From Sulfuriferula thiophila (GTDB lineage: Bacteria; Pseudomonadota; Gammaproteobacteria; Burkholderiales; Sulfuriferulaceae): a DNA stretch of 64,000 bases. Shown one piece after another: positions 27,223-36,117 of this stretch. Position 1 is the stretch's first letter, and each line of letters opens with the position of its first letter. The stretch lies in NCBI RefSeq assembly GCF_003864975.1, contig NZ_BHGL01000001.1, forward strand, positions 85,066 through 149,065, in the 5' to 3' direction. The notes under the pieces are model-generated. The model saw only the letters and a list, made by a program, of their open reading frames with translations. It did no database searches and had not been told where the DNA came from. A program made the position numbers and the translations under genes.

Positions 27223-27787
27223 CGGCGATGATGGAGACGGTGTCAGCCAGCTCGATCAGCGCATCCATTGCGCCGCGGCCGGTGACGATGACGTGCTGCA
27301 TGGCGGGGCGGCTGGCGATGGCGTCGAGTACCAGGTCGTTGTCCAGATAGCCGTAGGAGAGCAGGTAGGTGAGCTCGTCGAACACCAGCAGGTCGAAACT
27401 GGGGTCATTAAGCATGCGCGTAGCGACCGCCCAGCCGCGTTCGGCGGTGGCAATGTCTTGTTCGCGATTCTGGGTATCCCAGGTGAAACCGTCGCCCAGC
27501 ACATGCCATTCGACATTGGGCTGTGCGCCGAAGAAGGCTTCTTCGCCGGTGTCGGTGCGGCTTTTGATGAACTGGCACACGCCTATCTTCATGCCGTAGC
27601 CCAGCGCGCGCCCCATGGTGCCGAAGGCCGAGGTGCTTTTGCCTTTGCCGTTGCCGGTAATGACGATGAGCAGGCCGCGCTCGTCGGTGGCACTGGCGAT
27701 GGCGGCATCAATGATGGCCTTTTTGCGGGCCATGCGTGTGGTGTGGCGGGCGTTCTTTTCGGCGGTTTGTTCCGGGGTCAGGCTCAT
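27167..27787 (-). CDS. cobO: Corrinoid adenosyltransferase CobO (BtuR/CobA)
   Basis: This enzyme adds the adenosyl group to cob(I)alamin-type corrinoids from ATP. The 206-residue protein has the P-loop variant GNGKGKSTSA at 45-54, then GMKIGVCQFIKS, and FDLLVFDELTYLLSYGYLD near the middle. The N-terminal helix is rich in Arg and Lys. Its ATG overlaps the stop of the BtuM-like gene (ATGA), so transporter and adenosylation enzyme are translationally coupled. Confidence 0.95.
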   Translation of the reverse strand: MSLTPEQTAEKNARHTTRMARKKAIIDAAIASATDERGLLIVITGNGKGKSTSAFGTMGRALGYGMKIGVCQFIKSRTDTGEEAFFGAQPNVEWHVLGDGFTWDTQNREQDIATAERGWAVATRMLNDPSFDLLVFDELTYLLSYGYLDNDLVLDAIASRPAMQHVIVTGRGAMDALIELADTVSIIADEKHAYRAGVKAQRGIDL

Positions 27788-28344
27788 GCTGGGGTGTTTT
27801 CCTGTAAAGGGGCTAGCAGCAAATGTACGATGGCCGCGAGACCAAGGTACAGGGTAAATGATGACAGCATGGTGGGGAAATATTCGAAGAAACGCGGCAC
27901 AAATTCAACAAGCGTAGGGTGAGCAAAACGGCCGGAAAAGAAAAAGAATCCACCGCTGGAAAGTAGCTCTGCAGTTACTGCGCCAGTTAGTACCGAACCA
28001 GCCAGCCAGGGTAAGGTGGCAAGACGCATGCTATGGTGCGCGGCGTAGATGCGACCGGCACCGAATAATGCGCCATAGGCGGGAACCAACAGCCAGTAAG
28101 CAGGGGATACACAAAAATCGGATACGCCGAATTGGGTAATGGCGACATAGTCGATGCCCATCGCGGCGATGATCAGGGCGGGTGCGATCCACAGCGGGCG
28201 CAGATATACGCCGACCAGAAAGAAGATCGCCCAGGACGCATCCGGTAAGGCATGCAGGGTGGCCCAGTGATGGCTGCGGGTGAGGGCCATAATCAGGGTG
28301 AGGATGAGGCCGATGTTGAGTTGCTGGCGGGGGGTGAGGTGCAT
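27784..28344 (-). CDS. btuM: BtuM-like vitamin B12 transporter (solitary ECF S component), copy 2
   Basis: From ATG 28344 (MHLTPRQQLNIG) the protein has 186 residues and about six membrane helices. LPDASWAIFFLVG and Q-F-G-V-S-D-F-C-V-S-P-A-Y place a single Cys at position 78, close to the cobalt-binding Cys of the characterised BtuM of Thiobacillus denitrificans. An in-frame ATG at 28377 would add 11 residues. It sits between btuB (50 bases upstream) and cobO (4-base overlap), in the position where other bacteria have btuCD. It would bring B12 across the inner membrane without its own ATPase gene nearby. Confidence 0.75.
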   Translation of the reverse strand: MHLTPRQQLNIGLILTLIMALTRSHHWATLHALPDASWAIFFLVGVYLRPLWIAPALIIAAMGIDYVAITQFGVSDFCVSPAYWLLVPAYGALFGAGRIYAAHHSMRLATLPWLAGSVLTGAVTAELLSSGGFFFFSGRFAHPTLVEFVPRFFEYFPTMLSSFTLYLGLAAIVHLLLAPLQENTPA

Positions 28345-28394
28345 GGTGTGCTCCTGAGCATGGAGGGATGGCTGCATCCCTCCGGTTAAACCAG

Positions 28395-30308
28395 TTAGAA
28401 ACTGGCCTTTAAGCCGACTCGGTAATTACGGGTGAAATTAACCGGATATATGGCATTGTCGTATATCCACAAACCGTTGCTGTGTGCGAACACATTATCA
28501 ACCGCCAGGCTGGCTTCATAATTTTTGTAGCGATAATTATAAGCGAGATTGGTGGACTGCATAGCTTCCTGTTTCTGGGTAAAACTGTTGGCAAAATCAT
28601 TCGCCGCATACGCGCTGCTGCGCCACATGTGGGTCAGGTTAAACGTGCTGCGTTCGCTCCAGTGGTAGTTCAGGCCCAGATTGATACCGTGCCGCGGTAC
28701 GCCAGGCAAGTCTTTGCCATTGTAGGCACCGCCGCCGTCATTTTCCTGATCGATAATCGCCCGCGTGTAAGTGTAGCGCGTACTCAGGCTGATCTGGGTT
28801 GTGGCGCGCCAGGTGTCCTGTAATTCCAAACCATATTTGTGCGACTGGTCGATGTTGGTGTTGGTCCAGGTGCCCGGATTGTAGTAAATCTCGTTTTTCA
28901 GATTGGCGCGGAATATGGCCAGTTTCAGCTTATGCGTACCGGCAATGTGATTAAGCCCAACCGTAATGGTTTTGACTGTTTCCGGGGTGATAAAGGCATT
29001 GAAAGTGCCGCCGTAATTAAAGAACCGGTCAATGTCAGGTGCCTGGAAAGCCTGATTGTAGTTGGCGAATGCCGAGGTTTGCGTATTGAAACGGTAATTG
29101 CTGCCGATATCCCAGGCATTAAGTTGCTGGCTGTTGTGCAGGGCGGTGCCGCTGGTGGGTACATAGTCGTATTCGACTTTTTCATGGCGCGCGCCCAGCG
29201 ATAACGTGAGTTGATCCAGGCGGTATTCAGCCTGAGCAAAGTAGCCCAGATTGTTCTTGCTGGTGCTGTCGCTACTACCGATGCGGGTACCGTTGAAGCG
29301 TTGCACACCCGCACTCAGTTTCAGCCGGTCGCTATTGTGAGTAATGGCAACGTCGTCAGTGGTGTAATCGTAGTTGGCCAGATACGGGTAGGGAGAGATG
29401 TAATTTGACAGCTTGTTTTCCTGATTGTGGCTGGCGCTGACTTTGGTCTGGCTGGTGATATCCCAGGCCGCCCCCAGACGCCACTGATCGCTGGTGAAGC
29501 TTTGATGAGTGTAGGTATTGCCGCCATTCTGGGCGGGGTCAGCCTGATATTGCGCCAGGGTCAGGGGGCCGACATAACGCGTGTCGACGCGCGAGGTTGA
29601 TCCATCAAGATTAAGCCACAGCCCATCCAGCGGACGGAATTTGATCTGGCCGCGCTGTGTGTCCATGGAGGAGGCGTCGCGGTGTCCGGTGATATCCGGG
29701 TTGCTGGTGCCATCCTGGTTTTGTGAATCGCTGCTGGCGGACAGACCGAAATTTTCTTTGGATAAGCCGGCGCTGATATTGCCATTGAGTTGCCCATGAT
29801 TGCCAGCAGATGCGGCAATTGATACACCTTGATAAGGTTTGGTGTAAATCTGTATGCTGCCTGCGGTCGCGCCATCGCCGAACATCACTGAACCGCTGCC
29901 CGGGGTGATTTCAATGCGATCGATGCTGGCCAGCGGGATGCTGCCGAGTAGTTGCGGCTGACCGTCAATGTTGTTGAGGCGTTGCCCGTCGAGGGTGATA
30001 ACGATGTTCTGGTAACCGCTACTCAGGCCATAACCGCGCATATCCATGAGTGGGGTGAATTTGTTGCCATAGGACGGCATGATATTGAGCGAGGTGTGTT
30101 GCGCCAGATAATCGACCAGCGTGGCTGCGCCAGAGTCTTTGATCATCGCCTGGGTGTGCACTTCCGAAGCATAGGGTGCAGCGATGTCGGTAGTTGGTGT
30201 GCGCGTCGCAGTGACAATAACGTCATCCAGTACATAGCTGGGGGTGTCGGCGTGGGCGTAAGTTGTGACGGCAAGCGCAATGGCGCTTAGGGTGTATCTT
30301 GATTGCAT
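28395..30308 (-). CDS. btuB: TonB-dependent vitamin B12 outer-membrane receptor BtuB
   Basis: The 637-residue protein has a signal peptide (about 1-20, ending TYAHA), a TonB box (DDVIVTATRTP), then a plug with PSYGNKFTPLMDMRGYG and RIEITPGSGSVMFGDGA. A long beta barrel follows, ending in Phe (RVGLKASF). BtuB takes up cobalamins with energy from TonB; a tonB gene lies at 54694. It is the first gene after the cobalamin riboswitch and heads the operon down to cobU. A ribosome site (CAGGA) lies 7 bases before the ATG. Confidence 0.92.
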   Translation of the reverse strand: MQSRYTLSAIALAVTTYAHADTPSYVLDDVIVTATRTPTTDIAAPYASEVHTQAMIKDSGAATLVDYLAQHTSLNIMPSYGNKFTPLMDMRGYGLSSGYQNIVITLDGQRLNNIDGQPQLLGSIPLASIDRIEITPGSGSVMFGDGATAGSIQIYTKPYQGVSIAASAGNHGQLNGNISAGLSKENFGLSASSDSQNQDGTSNPDITGHRDASSMDTQRGQIKFRPLDGLWLNLDGSTSRVDTRYVGPLTLAQYQADPAQNGGNTYTHQSFTSDQWRLGAAWDITSQTKVSASHNQENKLSNYISPYPYLANYDYTTDDVAITHNSDRLKLSAGVQRFNGTRIGSSDSTSKNNLGYFAQAEYRLDQLTLSLGARHEKVEYDYVPTSGTALHNSQQLNAWDIGSNYRFNTQTSAFANYNQAFQAPDIDRFFNYGGTFNAFITPETVKTITVGLNHIAGTHKLKLAIFRANLKNEIYYNPGTWTNTNIDQSHKYGLELQDTWRATTQISLSTRYTYTRAIIDQENDGGGAYNGKDLPGVPRHGINLGLNYHWSERSTFNLTHMWRSSAYAANDFANSFTQKQEAMQSTNLAYNYRYKNYEASLAVDNVFAHSNGLWIYDNAIYPVNFTRNYRVGLKASF

Positions 30309-30319
30309 GTTGATTCCTG

Positions 30320-30397
30320 AAATAAACGCAAGCTCCCCGCTTGCGGTGGATCATGATTGATCCGCTCTATAAAGCAGCTAAATGAAACAGCGGGGAG
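30320..30397 (-). terminator. Candidate switching hairpin (expression platform) before btuB
   Basis: On the minus strand CGCAAGC-GGGGA-GCTTGCG (30345 down to 30327) is followed by TTTATTT, which fits an intrinsic terminator. The loop and 3' stem (plus bases 333-341 of the 30,000 block) are also a perfect 9-base complement of a segment at 30389-30397. A competing pairing could therefore open the hairpin. This looks like the on/off part of the cobalamin riboswitch, though a translational effect on the nearby btuB start is also possible. The pairing is seen directly; the function is inferred. Confidence 0.55.
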
Positions 30398-30477
30398 TTA
30401 AATCAGTCAGTGAGTCTTCATGCGGCAGGCGCGGTGAGGATGCACGTCATCATTGCCTCCCCGCAATGTTTCGGTTC

Positions 30478-30650
30478 ATTATCAGGCCGGTATCCGGGCT
30501 CGCAAGACTTGAGGTGTCGCCTTCCCATGCTGTAACAGCACAGTGGCTAAATGACACATCCACACTTGCTTACCGTTGCGGGGGCAGCACTGGTGTTACA
30601 CCAGTTTCCCGTTTAACTGCACTGTTGAATACAGTGCAGCACCTGACAAA
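30478..30650 (-). promoter_or_regulatory. Cobalamin (B12) riboswitch upstream of btuB
   Basis: Read on the minus strand, the element runs GGTGCTGCACTG, then TTAAACGGGAAACTGGTG, CAGTGCTGCCCCCGCAACGG, the B12-box region TTAGCCACTG, and GGGAAGGCGACACC to GAGCCCGGATACCGGCCTG. These are the conserved blocks of the cobalamin riboswitch. Bound adenosylcobalamin would lower expression of btuB and the genes behind it. The element begins about 35 bases after the stop of an unknown gene on the same strand. Its promoter must lie in that short gap or inside that gene, or the upstream genes share the transcript. Confidence 0.96.
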
Positions 30651-30684
30651 GTAGGTGAATTATAGCGAACTTGAGCTGCTACGG

Positions 30685-31212
30685 CTATTCCTTGATCACA
30701 ACGCGAATATAGAAGCCGCAGGGCTGGCCTGGTGTGGGGTTAGCAGGTACGGCATCAAATGGGTAGGCGCCAGCCCCCAGCCCGTATTGATCGGCGCTGC
30801 ATAATGCGGCGATCTCAGTCGTTGGCTGGGCAGCGATCGGGAATAGGCGTATGCCCACTGCACCATCGCGGTCACGGGCGGCATCGATGTACATTTGCCG
30901 AGTGACTTCCTGGGTGAGGACGGTGAGTAATTTGACCAATGCTTCCAGTTCGGCATTCAAGCCTTGAGCGATGAACTGCTGAGCCAGTGCACGGGGGCCG
31001 GTCTGGATGAACAGCGGATCGGACAGGGCGGTGTAGAGCAGAGCCTGTGTGGCAGCGTCTTGCGGTAGCGCCGGTGCGCCAGCCAGATGACGGGCGATGA
31101 GTTGCGGGGTCACCGGCACCTGATCCACGCGTTGTTCCGGGGGTACCCCTGCCGTGACCACGCTGCCTTTAGGCGCCCAGCGGGATTTGATGTAGTCGAG
31201 CAAGTAGGCCAT
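30685..31212 (-). CDS. Hypothetical protein, second of a coupled pair upstream of the B12 riboswitch
   Basis: I do not recognise this 175-residue protein. It has no signal peptide or membrane helix. The N-terminal half is Pro/Ala/Gln-rich and helical, with APKGSVVTAGVPPEQRVD. The C-terminal half holds DAARDRDGAVGIRLFPI and ends in a strand-like GFYIRVVIKE. Its ATG overlaps the stop of the preceding gene (TAATG), so the two are translated together. It lies directly ahead of the riboswitch on the same strand, but nothing in the protein points to B12. Confidence 0.6.
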   Translation of the reverse strand: MAYLLDYIKSRWAPKGSVVTAGVPPEQRVDQVPVTPQLIARHLAGAPALPQDAATQALLYTALSDPLFIQTGPRALAQQFIAQGLNAELEALVKLLTVLTQEVTRQMYIDAARDRDGAVGIRLFPIAAQPTTEIAALCSADQYGLGAGAYPFDAVPANPTPGQPCGFYIRVVIKE

Positions 31213-31580
31213 TAAAATAACTCGATGCGCGCTTGGTAACGGAACACCACTAGGCGATACAAATTATCGCCGACTTGTACGTGCGTGGATTCGCGTCGAT
31301 CCAGACTGATGGTGTCACCGCCGTTGGCGGACATGGTGCGAAAGCCAAACACGTCGTTTTCCAGCAAGCTGTTCAGAATATCCTGACACTCTGTTGGATC
31401 GAGTTTTTCGCCTGTGTTATCAACGAGTTCGCAGGTTTTGCCACGTGCATTTACTACGGTGTAATGCACGGCATCTTCACGCAGCGGGTTGTTTTCATCA
31501 AAATTTGCATTCGGGTCAACAAATTGACTGATATTATCCATATACTTAGCATTTACCTTCAAATAGTGACGATGAGTCAT
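31212..31580 (-). CDS. Hypothetical protein, first of a coupled pair divergent from zapB
   Basis: This 122-residue soluble protein is unknown to me. It starts MTHRHYLKVNAKYMDNISQF (a later start at the second ATG, MDNISQF, is possible). It has two cysteines, in GKTCELVDN and PTECQDI, and a strand-rich C terminus (HVQVGDNLYRLVVFRYQARI). Its start faces the zapB-zapA genes across a gap of only about 35 bases. With the next gene it forms a translationally coupled pair. Confidence 0.6.
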   Translation of the reverse strand: MTHRHYLKVNAKYMDNISQFVDPNANFDENNPLREDAVHYTVVNARGKTCELVDNTGEKLDPTECQDILNSLLENDVFGFRTMSANGGDTISLDRRESTHVQVGDNLYRLVVFRYQARIELF

Positions 31581-31615
31581 TGACGCAACTGAATTTTTCC
31601 AATTATAGTACAGCT

Positions 31616-31816
31616 ATGGAATCTCAAATAAATTCGCTCGAAATCAAGATGCGCCAAATGCTGGAATTGTGCCAGAGTTTGCGTGCAGAGAATCAAAAAC
31701 TACGCCAGCAGCTTGCGGTGGCCAACGACCATAACAAGCAACTCGGCGAACGGGTGATTTACGCCCGCACACGCATGGAGTCGCTATTGGCCAAGATTCC
31801 AGGAGCCGAGTTATGA
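31616..31816 (+). CDS. zapB: ZapB-like coiled-coil cell-division protein
   Basis: The 66-residue protein from ATG 31616 (MESQINSLEIKMRQML) is one continuous coiled coil with heptads of Leu (LCQSLRAENQKLRQQLA). It matches the small family usually found just before zapA in beta- and gammaproteobacteria. An in-frame ATG at 31580 would add 12 unconserved residues. Its stop overlaps the zapA start (ATGA). It probably links FtsZ filaments through ZapA. Confidence 0.75.
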   Translation: MESQINSLEIKMRQMLELCQSLRAENQKLRQQLAVANDHNKQLGERVIYARTRMESLLAKIPGAEL

Positions 31817-32148
31817 GTCGCGATAACAAAGGCATGGATATTAACATTCTTGGCCGCGAATTTCGCGTGGCCTGTCCGGAATCCGAGCAGGAAGCTCTGT
31901 TGAGTGCTGCCCAGTATCTGGATCAGAAAATGCGTGAAATCCGCGAGCAGGGCAAAGTGATCGGCGTGGAGCGCATAGCGGTGATGGCTGCGCTCAATAT
32001 CGCGTTCGAGCTGCAAAATCGGCCTAAGCAAAATGGCGTTGACATCAGTGCGATGGAGCGTAGAATCGAATCCATGGAAGCGATGATAGATGATGCGCTC
32101 CGGCCTCAGGAAACTTTGTTCGATCTGCCTGATTCCTTATCATCCTGA
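31813..32148 (+). CDS. zapA: Cell division protein ZapA
   Basis: ZapA crosslinks FtsZ filaments at the division ring. The 111-residue protein has DINILGREFRVACPESEQEA and LLSAAQYLDQKMREIRE at the N-terminal globular part, ERIAVMAALNIAFELQNR, and a C-terminal coiled coil. The 6S RNA gene follows about 12 bases later, the usual order in many proteobacteria. Confidence 0.92.
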   Translation: MSRDNKGMDINILGREFRVACPESEQEALLSAAQYLDQKMREIREQGKVIGVERIAVMAALNIAFELQNRPKQNGVDISAMERRIESMEAMIDDALRPQETLFDLPDSLSS

Positions 32149-32160
32149 CCTGTCCGCAAT

Positions 32161-32338
32161 GCTCCCTGCGGTGTGCGTTCAGATTGCGAATTCTTTGAAC
32201 CAATAAATTTGCACTGGTTGCAGCTATTGATTAGTGCTGGTGTGCGCGTTACTTGCTAATGTGCCTGAAGCACTTGCGCTGTGACCACTTGAACCCTAGG
32301 TTCAAGATAGCGGTCAGACGGCATCTGCGGGGAGCTCC
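32161..32338 (+). ncRNA. ssrS: 6S RNA
   Basis: 6S RNA binds the sigma70 RNA polymerase and mimics an open promoter. The element lies between zapA and fau, its standard place. Its 5' end GCTCCCTGCGG (32161-32171) pairs fully, with G-U pairs, with CTGCGGGGAGC at 32325-32335. The closing-stem part reads CACTTGAACC-CTAGGTTCAAG, close to the enteric 6S sequence CCTTGAACCAAGGGTTCAAG, and is followed by GCGGTCAGACGGCATC. The length of about 178 bases is typical. A hairpin with GAGCTCCC and GGGAGTTC follows (to about 32354), with only a weak T-rich stretch. The exact ends are estimated. Confidence 0.93.
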
Positions 32339-32452
32339 CCCTCTTAGGGAGTTCAGTATAATTTTTAACGCGGTATGTGTTTGCTATCAAGCGATAAGAT
32401 TTTATGCTCAACCATGTAATACGACGCCGCTTGTTTACGCAAAGGCGCTCAA

Positions 32453-33043
32453 ATGAATAAATCCCAATTACGCAGTCAGTTGCAGCGCCGTCGACGCGCT
32501 GTCACTCCGCCTCAACGTGTGCAGGCGGCACGTCAGCTTGTGCGCCATGCGTTGCGTGCGGGGCTGCTGCAACGTTATCAGCATGTTGGGCTGTATCTGC
32601 CACACGGTGCTGAAATCAATACCATGCCACTGTTAAACCGAGTGCTGAGTTTAGGCAAGCACACGTATTTACCCATGCTGCCTTTTGGTCGGGGCAAGAA
32701 ACTCTGGTTTAATCGTCTGGAAGCTGGCAATCGCTGGATCTACAATCGTTTCGGTATCCCGGAGACGCACGGTAAAAAATCGGTACGTGCACAGCAACTG
32801 GATGTGGTGTTCATGCCGCTGGTTGGTTACGATGATTTTGGTTATCGTATTGGTATGGGCGGTGGATATTATGACGCCAGTCTGGAATTTCTTCTGCGGC
32901 GGTGCCGTTGGCGTCGGCCTTATCTCATCGGCGTGGCGTTTTCCTGTCAGCATGTTCCGGGCAAGTTACCGCATGACCCTTGGGATATTCCGCTTAATGC
33001 CATTTTAACCGAACAGGGTTTGCATCGATTCGGCCGTAATTAA
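32453..33043 (+). CDS. fau: 5-formyltetrahydrofolate cyclo-ligase
   Basis: This enzyme recycles 5-formyl-THF to 5,10-methenyl-THF with ATP, linking to the glycine-cleavage folate pool. The 196-residue protein has SQLRSQLQRRRRAVTP, HVGLYLPHGAEINTMPLL and the signature VGYDDFGYRIGMGGGYYDAS. It is commonly placed after 6S RNA. The gap after it (33044-33425) holds DnaA boxes. Confidence 0.92.
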   Translation: MNKSQLRSQLQRRRRAVTPPQRVQAARQLVRHALRAGLLQRYQHVGLYLPHGAEINTMPLLNRVLSLGKHTYLPMLPFGRGKKLWFNRLEAGNRWIYNRFGIPETHGKKSVRAQQLDVVFMPLVGYDDFGYRIGMGGGYYDASLEFLLRRCRWRRPYLIGVAFSCQHVPGKLPHDPWDIPLNAILTEQGLHRFGRN

Positions 33044-33060
33044 ACAATATTATCTTTTAC

Positions 33061-33260
33061 TTATGCACAACTAAGGTGCGATAGATAGAATTATTTAATG
33101 CCGTGATCAAGGTTTTATCAATAAATATTAAGTATATGATTTTTATGATAAAAGTTTGTTGCAAATTTTTTAATCGAATTAGCAAAAGTCTTTACGGGTT
33201 GAGGGTTTAGCGTTTTATTTGCTAATTACCCACAAAGTTATCCACAGCTTATGTGGATAA
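33061..33260. other. DnaA-box cluster with AT-rich stretch between fau and hemE
   Basis: This convergent gap has no gene. It contains TTATGCACA (33061-33069), TTATCCACA (33238-33246, plus strand) and TGTGGATAA (33252-33260, the same box on the minus strand, 5 bases away). A near-match TTACCCACA lies at 33226-33234. All but the last fit the TTATNCACA consensus for the initiator DnaA. Between them, about 33085-33180 is strongly AT-rich. This could be a DnaA-binding or titration site, or part of an origin. In betaproteobacteria oriC normally lies by dnaA, which is not in the window. Confidence 0.55.
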
Positions 33261-33425
33261 GAAAAAAGCCTTGTTAGATGAAGGGATTAGCAGGCTATTG
33301 TAGAAACCACGCTAACTAAATTGGCTAAGTGATGATGCTGCGTTTGGGTAGCTTTTGGTGCAATGCACCATAAAGTTTCGGGGGCTGAGATGGGGGCAGC
33401 CTGCTGTACAGACCGCCCGCAGGTG

Positions 33426-34490
33426 TTAGCGGTGGTAAGCGGGACTCAGGCTGTGTACAGCTTCTACCAGCGCGGCTGCATTTTCCGGTGGTGCGAATTG
33501 CGAGATACCATGGCCAAGATTGAACACATGGCCGTGGCCCTGACCATAACTGGCCAGGACTTTGGCAACTTCTTTATGTACGGTTTCCGGGTCGGTAAGC
33601 AGTATGGATGGATCCAGGTTGCCTTGTAGCGCAACCTTGTCCCCCACGCGCTGGCGTGCTGCACCGATGTCTATGCTCCAGTCCAGTCCCAGTGCATCAC
33701 AGCCGGTTGCAGCCATGGTTTCCAGCCAGTTACCACCACCTTTGGTGAAGATGACCACAGGTACATCCACACCGTCCTGTTTACGCTTGAGACCGGCAAT
33801 GATTTCCTGCATGTATTGCAGCGAGAACTCATGGTATGCCGCATGGGACAATGCGCCACCCCAAGTATCAAATATCATGACTGCCTGCGCGCCAGCTTCA
33901 ATCTGGGCATTCAGGTAGTCTGTAACGGCACGGGCGTTGGTAGCGAGGATGTGATGCAGCAAATCCGGACGCTGATACAGCATTTTCTTGGTGATAGCAA
34001 AATCGGTCCCGCCTTCACCCTCTATCATGTAGCAAGCCAGGGTAAACGGGCTACCAGAGAAGCCAATCAGCGGTACGCTGTTATCCAGAGCGCGGCGGAT
34101 CTGGCTGACAGCATCAATCACATAACCTAAATGCTCATGTGGGTCGGGTGCAGTGAGTGCCCGGATTTCCCATTCTTCGCGCAGTGGACGCTCGAATTTC
34201 GGGCCCTCTCCTTGCGCAAAGTACAAACCCAGGCCCATCGCATCCGGAATGGTGAGAATGTCAGAAAACAGTATGGCAGCATCCAGTGGAAAGCGTGCCA
34301 GTGGTTGCAGCGTGACTTCGGTTGCCAGATCCGGGTTCCTGCACAATGACAGAAAATCGCCAGCACGGGCGCGGGTCTGATTGTATTCCGGCAAATAACG
34401 GCCAGCCTGGCGCATCATCCACACTGGGGTGTAGTCGGTGGGCTGGCGCATTAAGGCGCGAAGGAAAGTATCGTTTCTTAGTTTTGACAT
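33426..34490 (-). CDS. hemE: Uroporphyrinogen decarboxylase HemE
   Basis: HemE removes four carboxyl groups from uroporphyrinogen III to give coproporphyrinogen III in haem synthesis. From ATG 34490 the protein has 354 residues: [20 protein letters not shown], the signature [32 protein letters not shown] and [16 protein letters not shown]. An upstream ATG at 34496 adds two residues. It lies on the same strand as gltD, 70 bases away, with a hairpin between. Confidence 0.96.
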   Translation of the reverse strand: MSKLRNDTFLRALMRQPTDYTPVWMMRQAGRYLPEYNQTRARAGDFLSLCRNPDLATEVTLQPLARFPLDAAILFSDILTIPDAMGLGLYFAQGEGPKFERPLREEWEIRALTAPDPHEHLGYVIDAVSQIRRALDNSVPLIGFSGSPFTLACYMIEGEGGTDFAITKKMLYQRPDLLHHILATNARAVTDYLNAQIEAGAQAVMIFDTWGGALSHAAYHEFSLQYMQEIIAGLKRKQDGVDVPVVIFTKGGGNWLETMAATGCDALGLDWSIDIGAARQRVGDKVALQGNLDPSILLTDPETVHKEVAKVLASYGQGHGHVFNLGHGISQFAPPENAAALVEAVHSLSPAYHR

Positions 34491-34517
34491 GGTCATCTAG
34501 CGCAAGTAATAAGAGAT

Positions 34518-34539
34518 GGGGTAAGTGGCGACTTACCCC
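34518..34539 (-). terminator. Hairpin between gltD and hemE
   Basis: GGGGTAAGT and ACTTACCCC form a perfect 9-bp stem with a 4-base loop. On the minus strand it is followed by ATCTCTTATT, only a weak T-rich tail. It may end part of the gltBD transcript or stabilise its 3' end. Confidence 0.5.
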
Positions 34540-34560
34540 GTGTGAATGCAGAAGCCGGTA

Positions 34561-35973
<1,413 letters not shown>

Positions 35974-36043
35974 CTAAACCAAATTATTTCATGGACGCAT
36001 GTTGCGTCGTTTGCACAAGCCTGCGGTTATGACTTTCGACTGC

Positions 36044-36072
36044 CGCAATCAGATGCTTTTGCAATCTGATTG
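36044..36072 (-). promoter_or_regulatory. Intercistronic hairpin between gltB and gltD
   Basis: GCAATCAGAT (36044-36053) and ATCTGATTGC (36063-36072) form a perfect 10-bp stem with a 9-base loop, in the middle of the 150-base gap. No T-run follows, so it is more likely an RNA-stability or processing element than a terminator. Confidence 0.45.
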
Positions 36073-36117
36073 CGATCTCGACGAGTCTCCGTGATGTGTT
36101 GGCTTGCTCGAGTAAGT

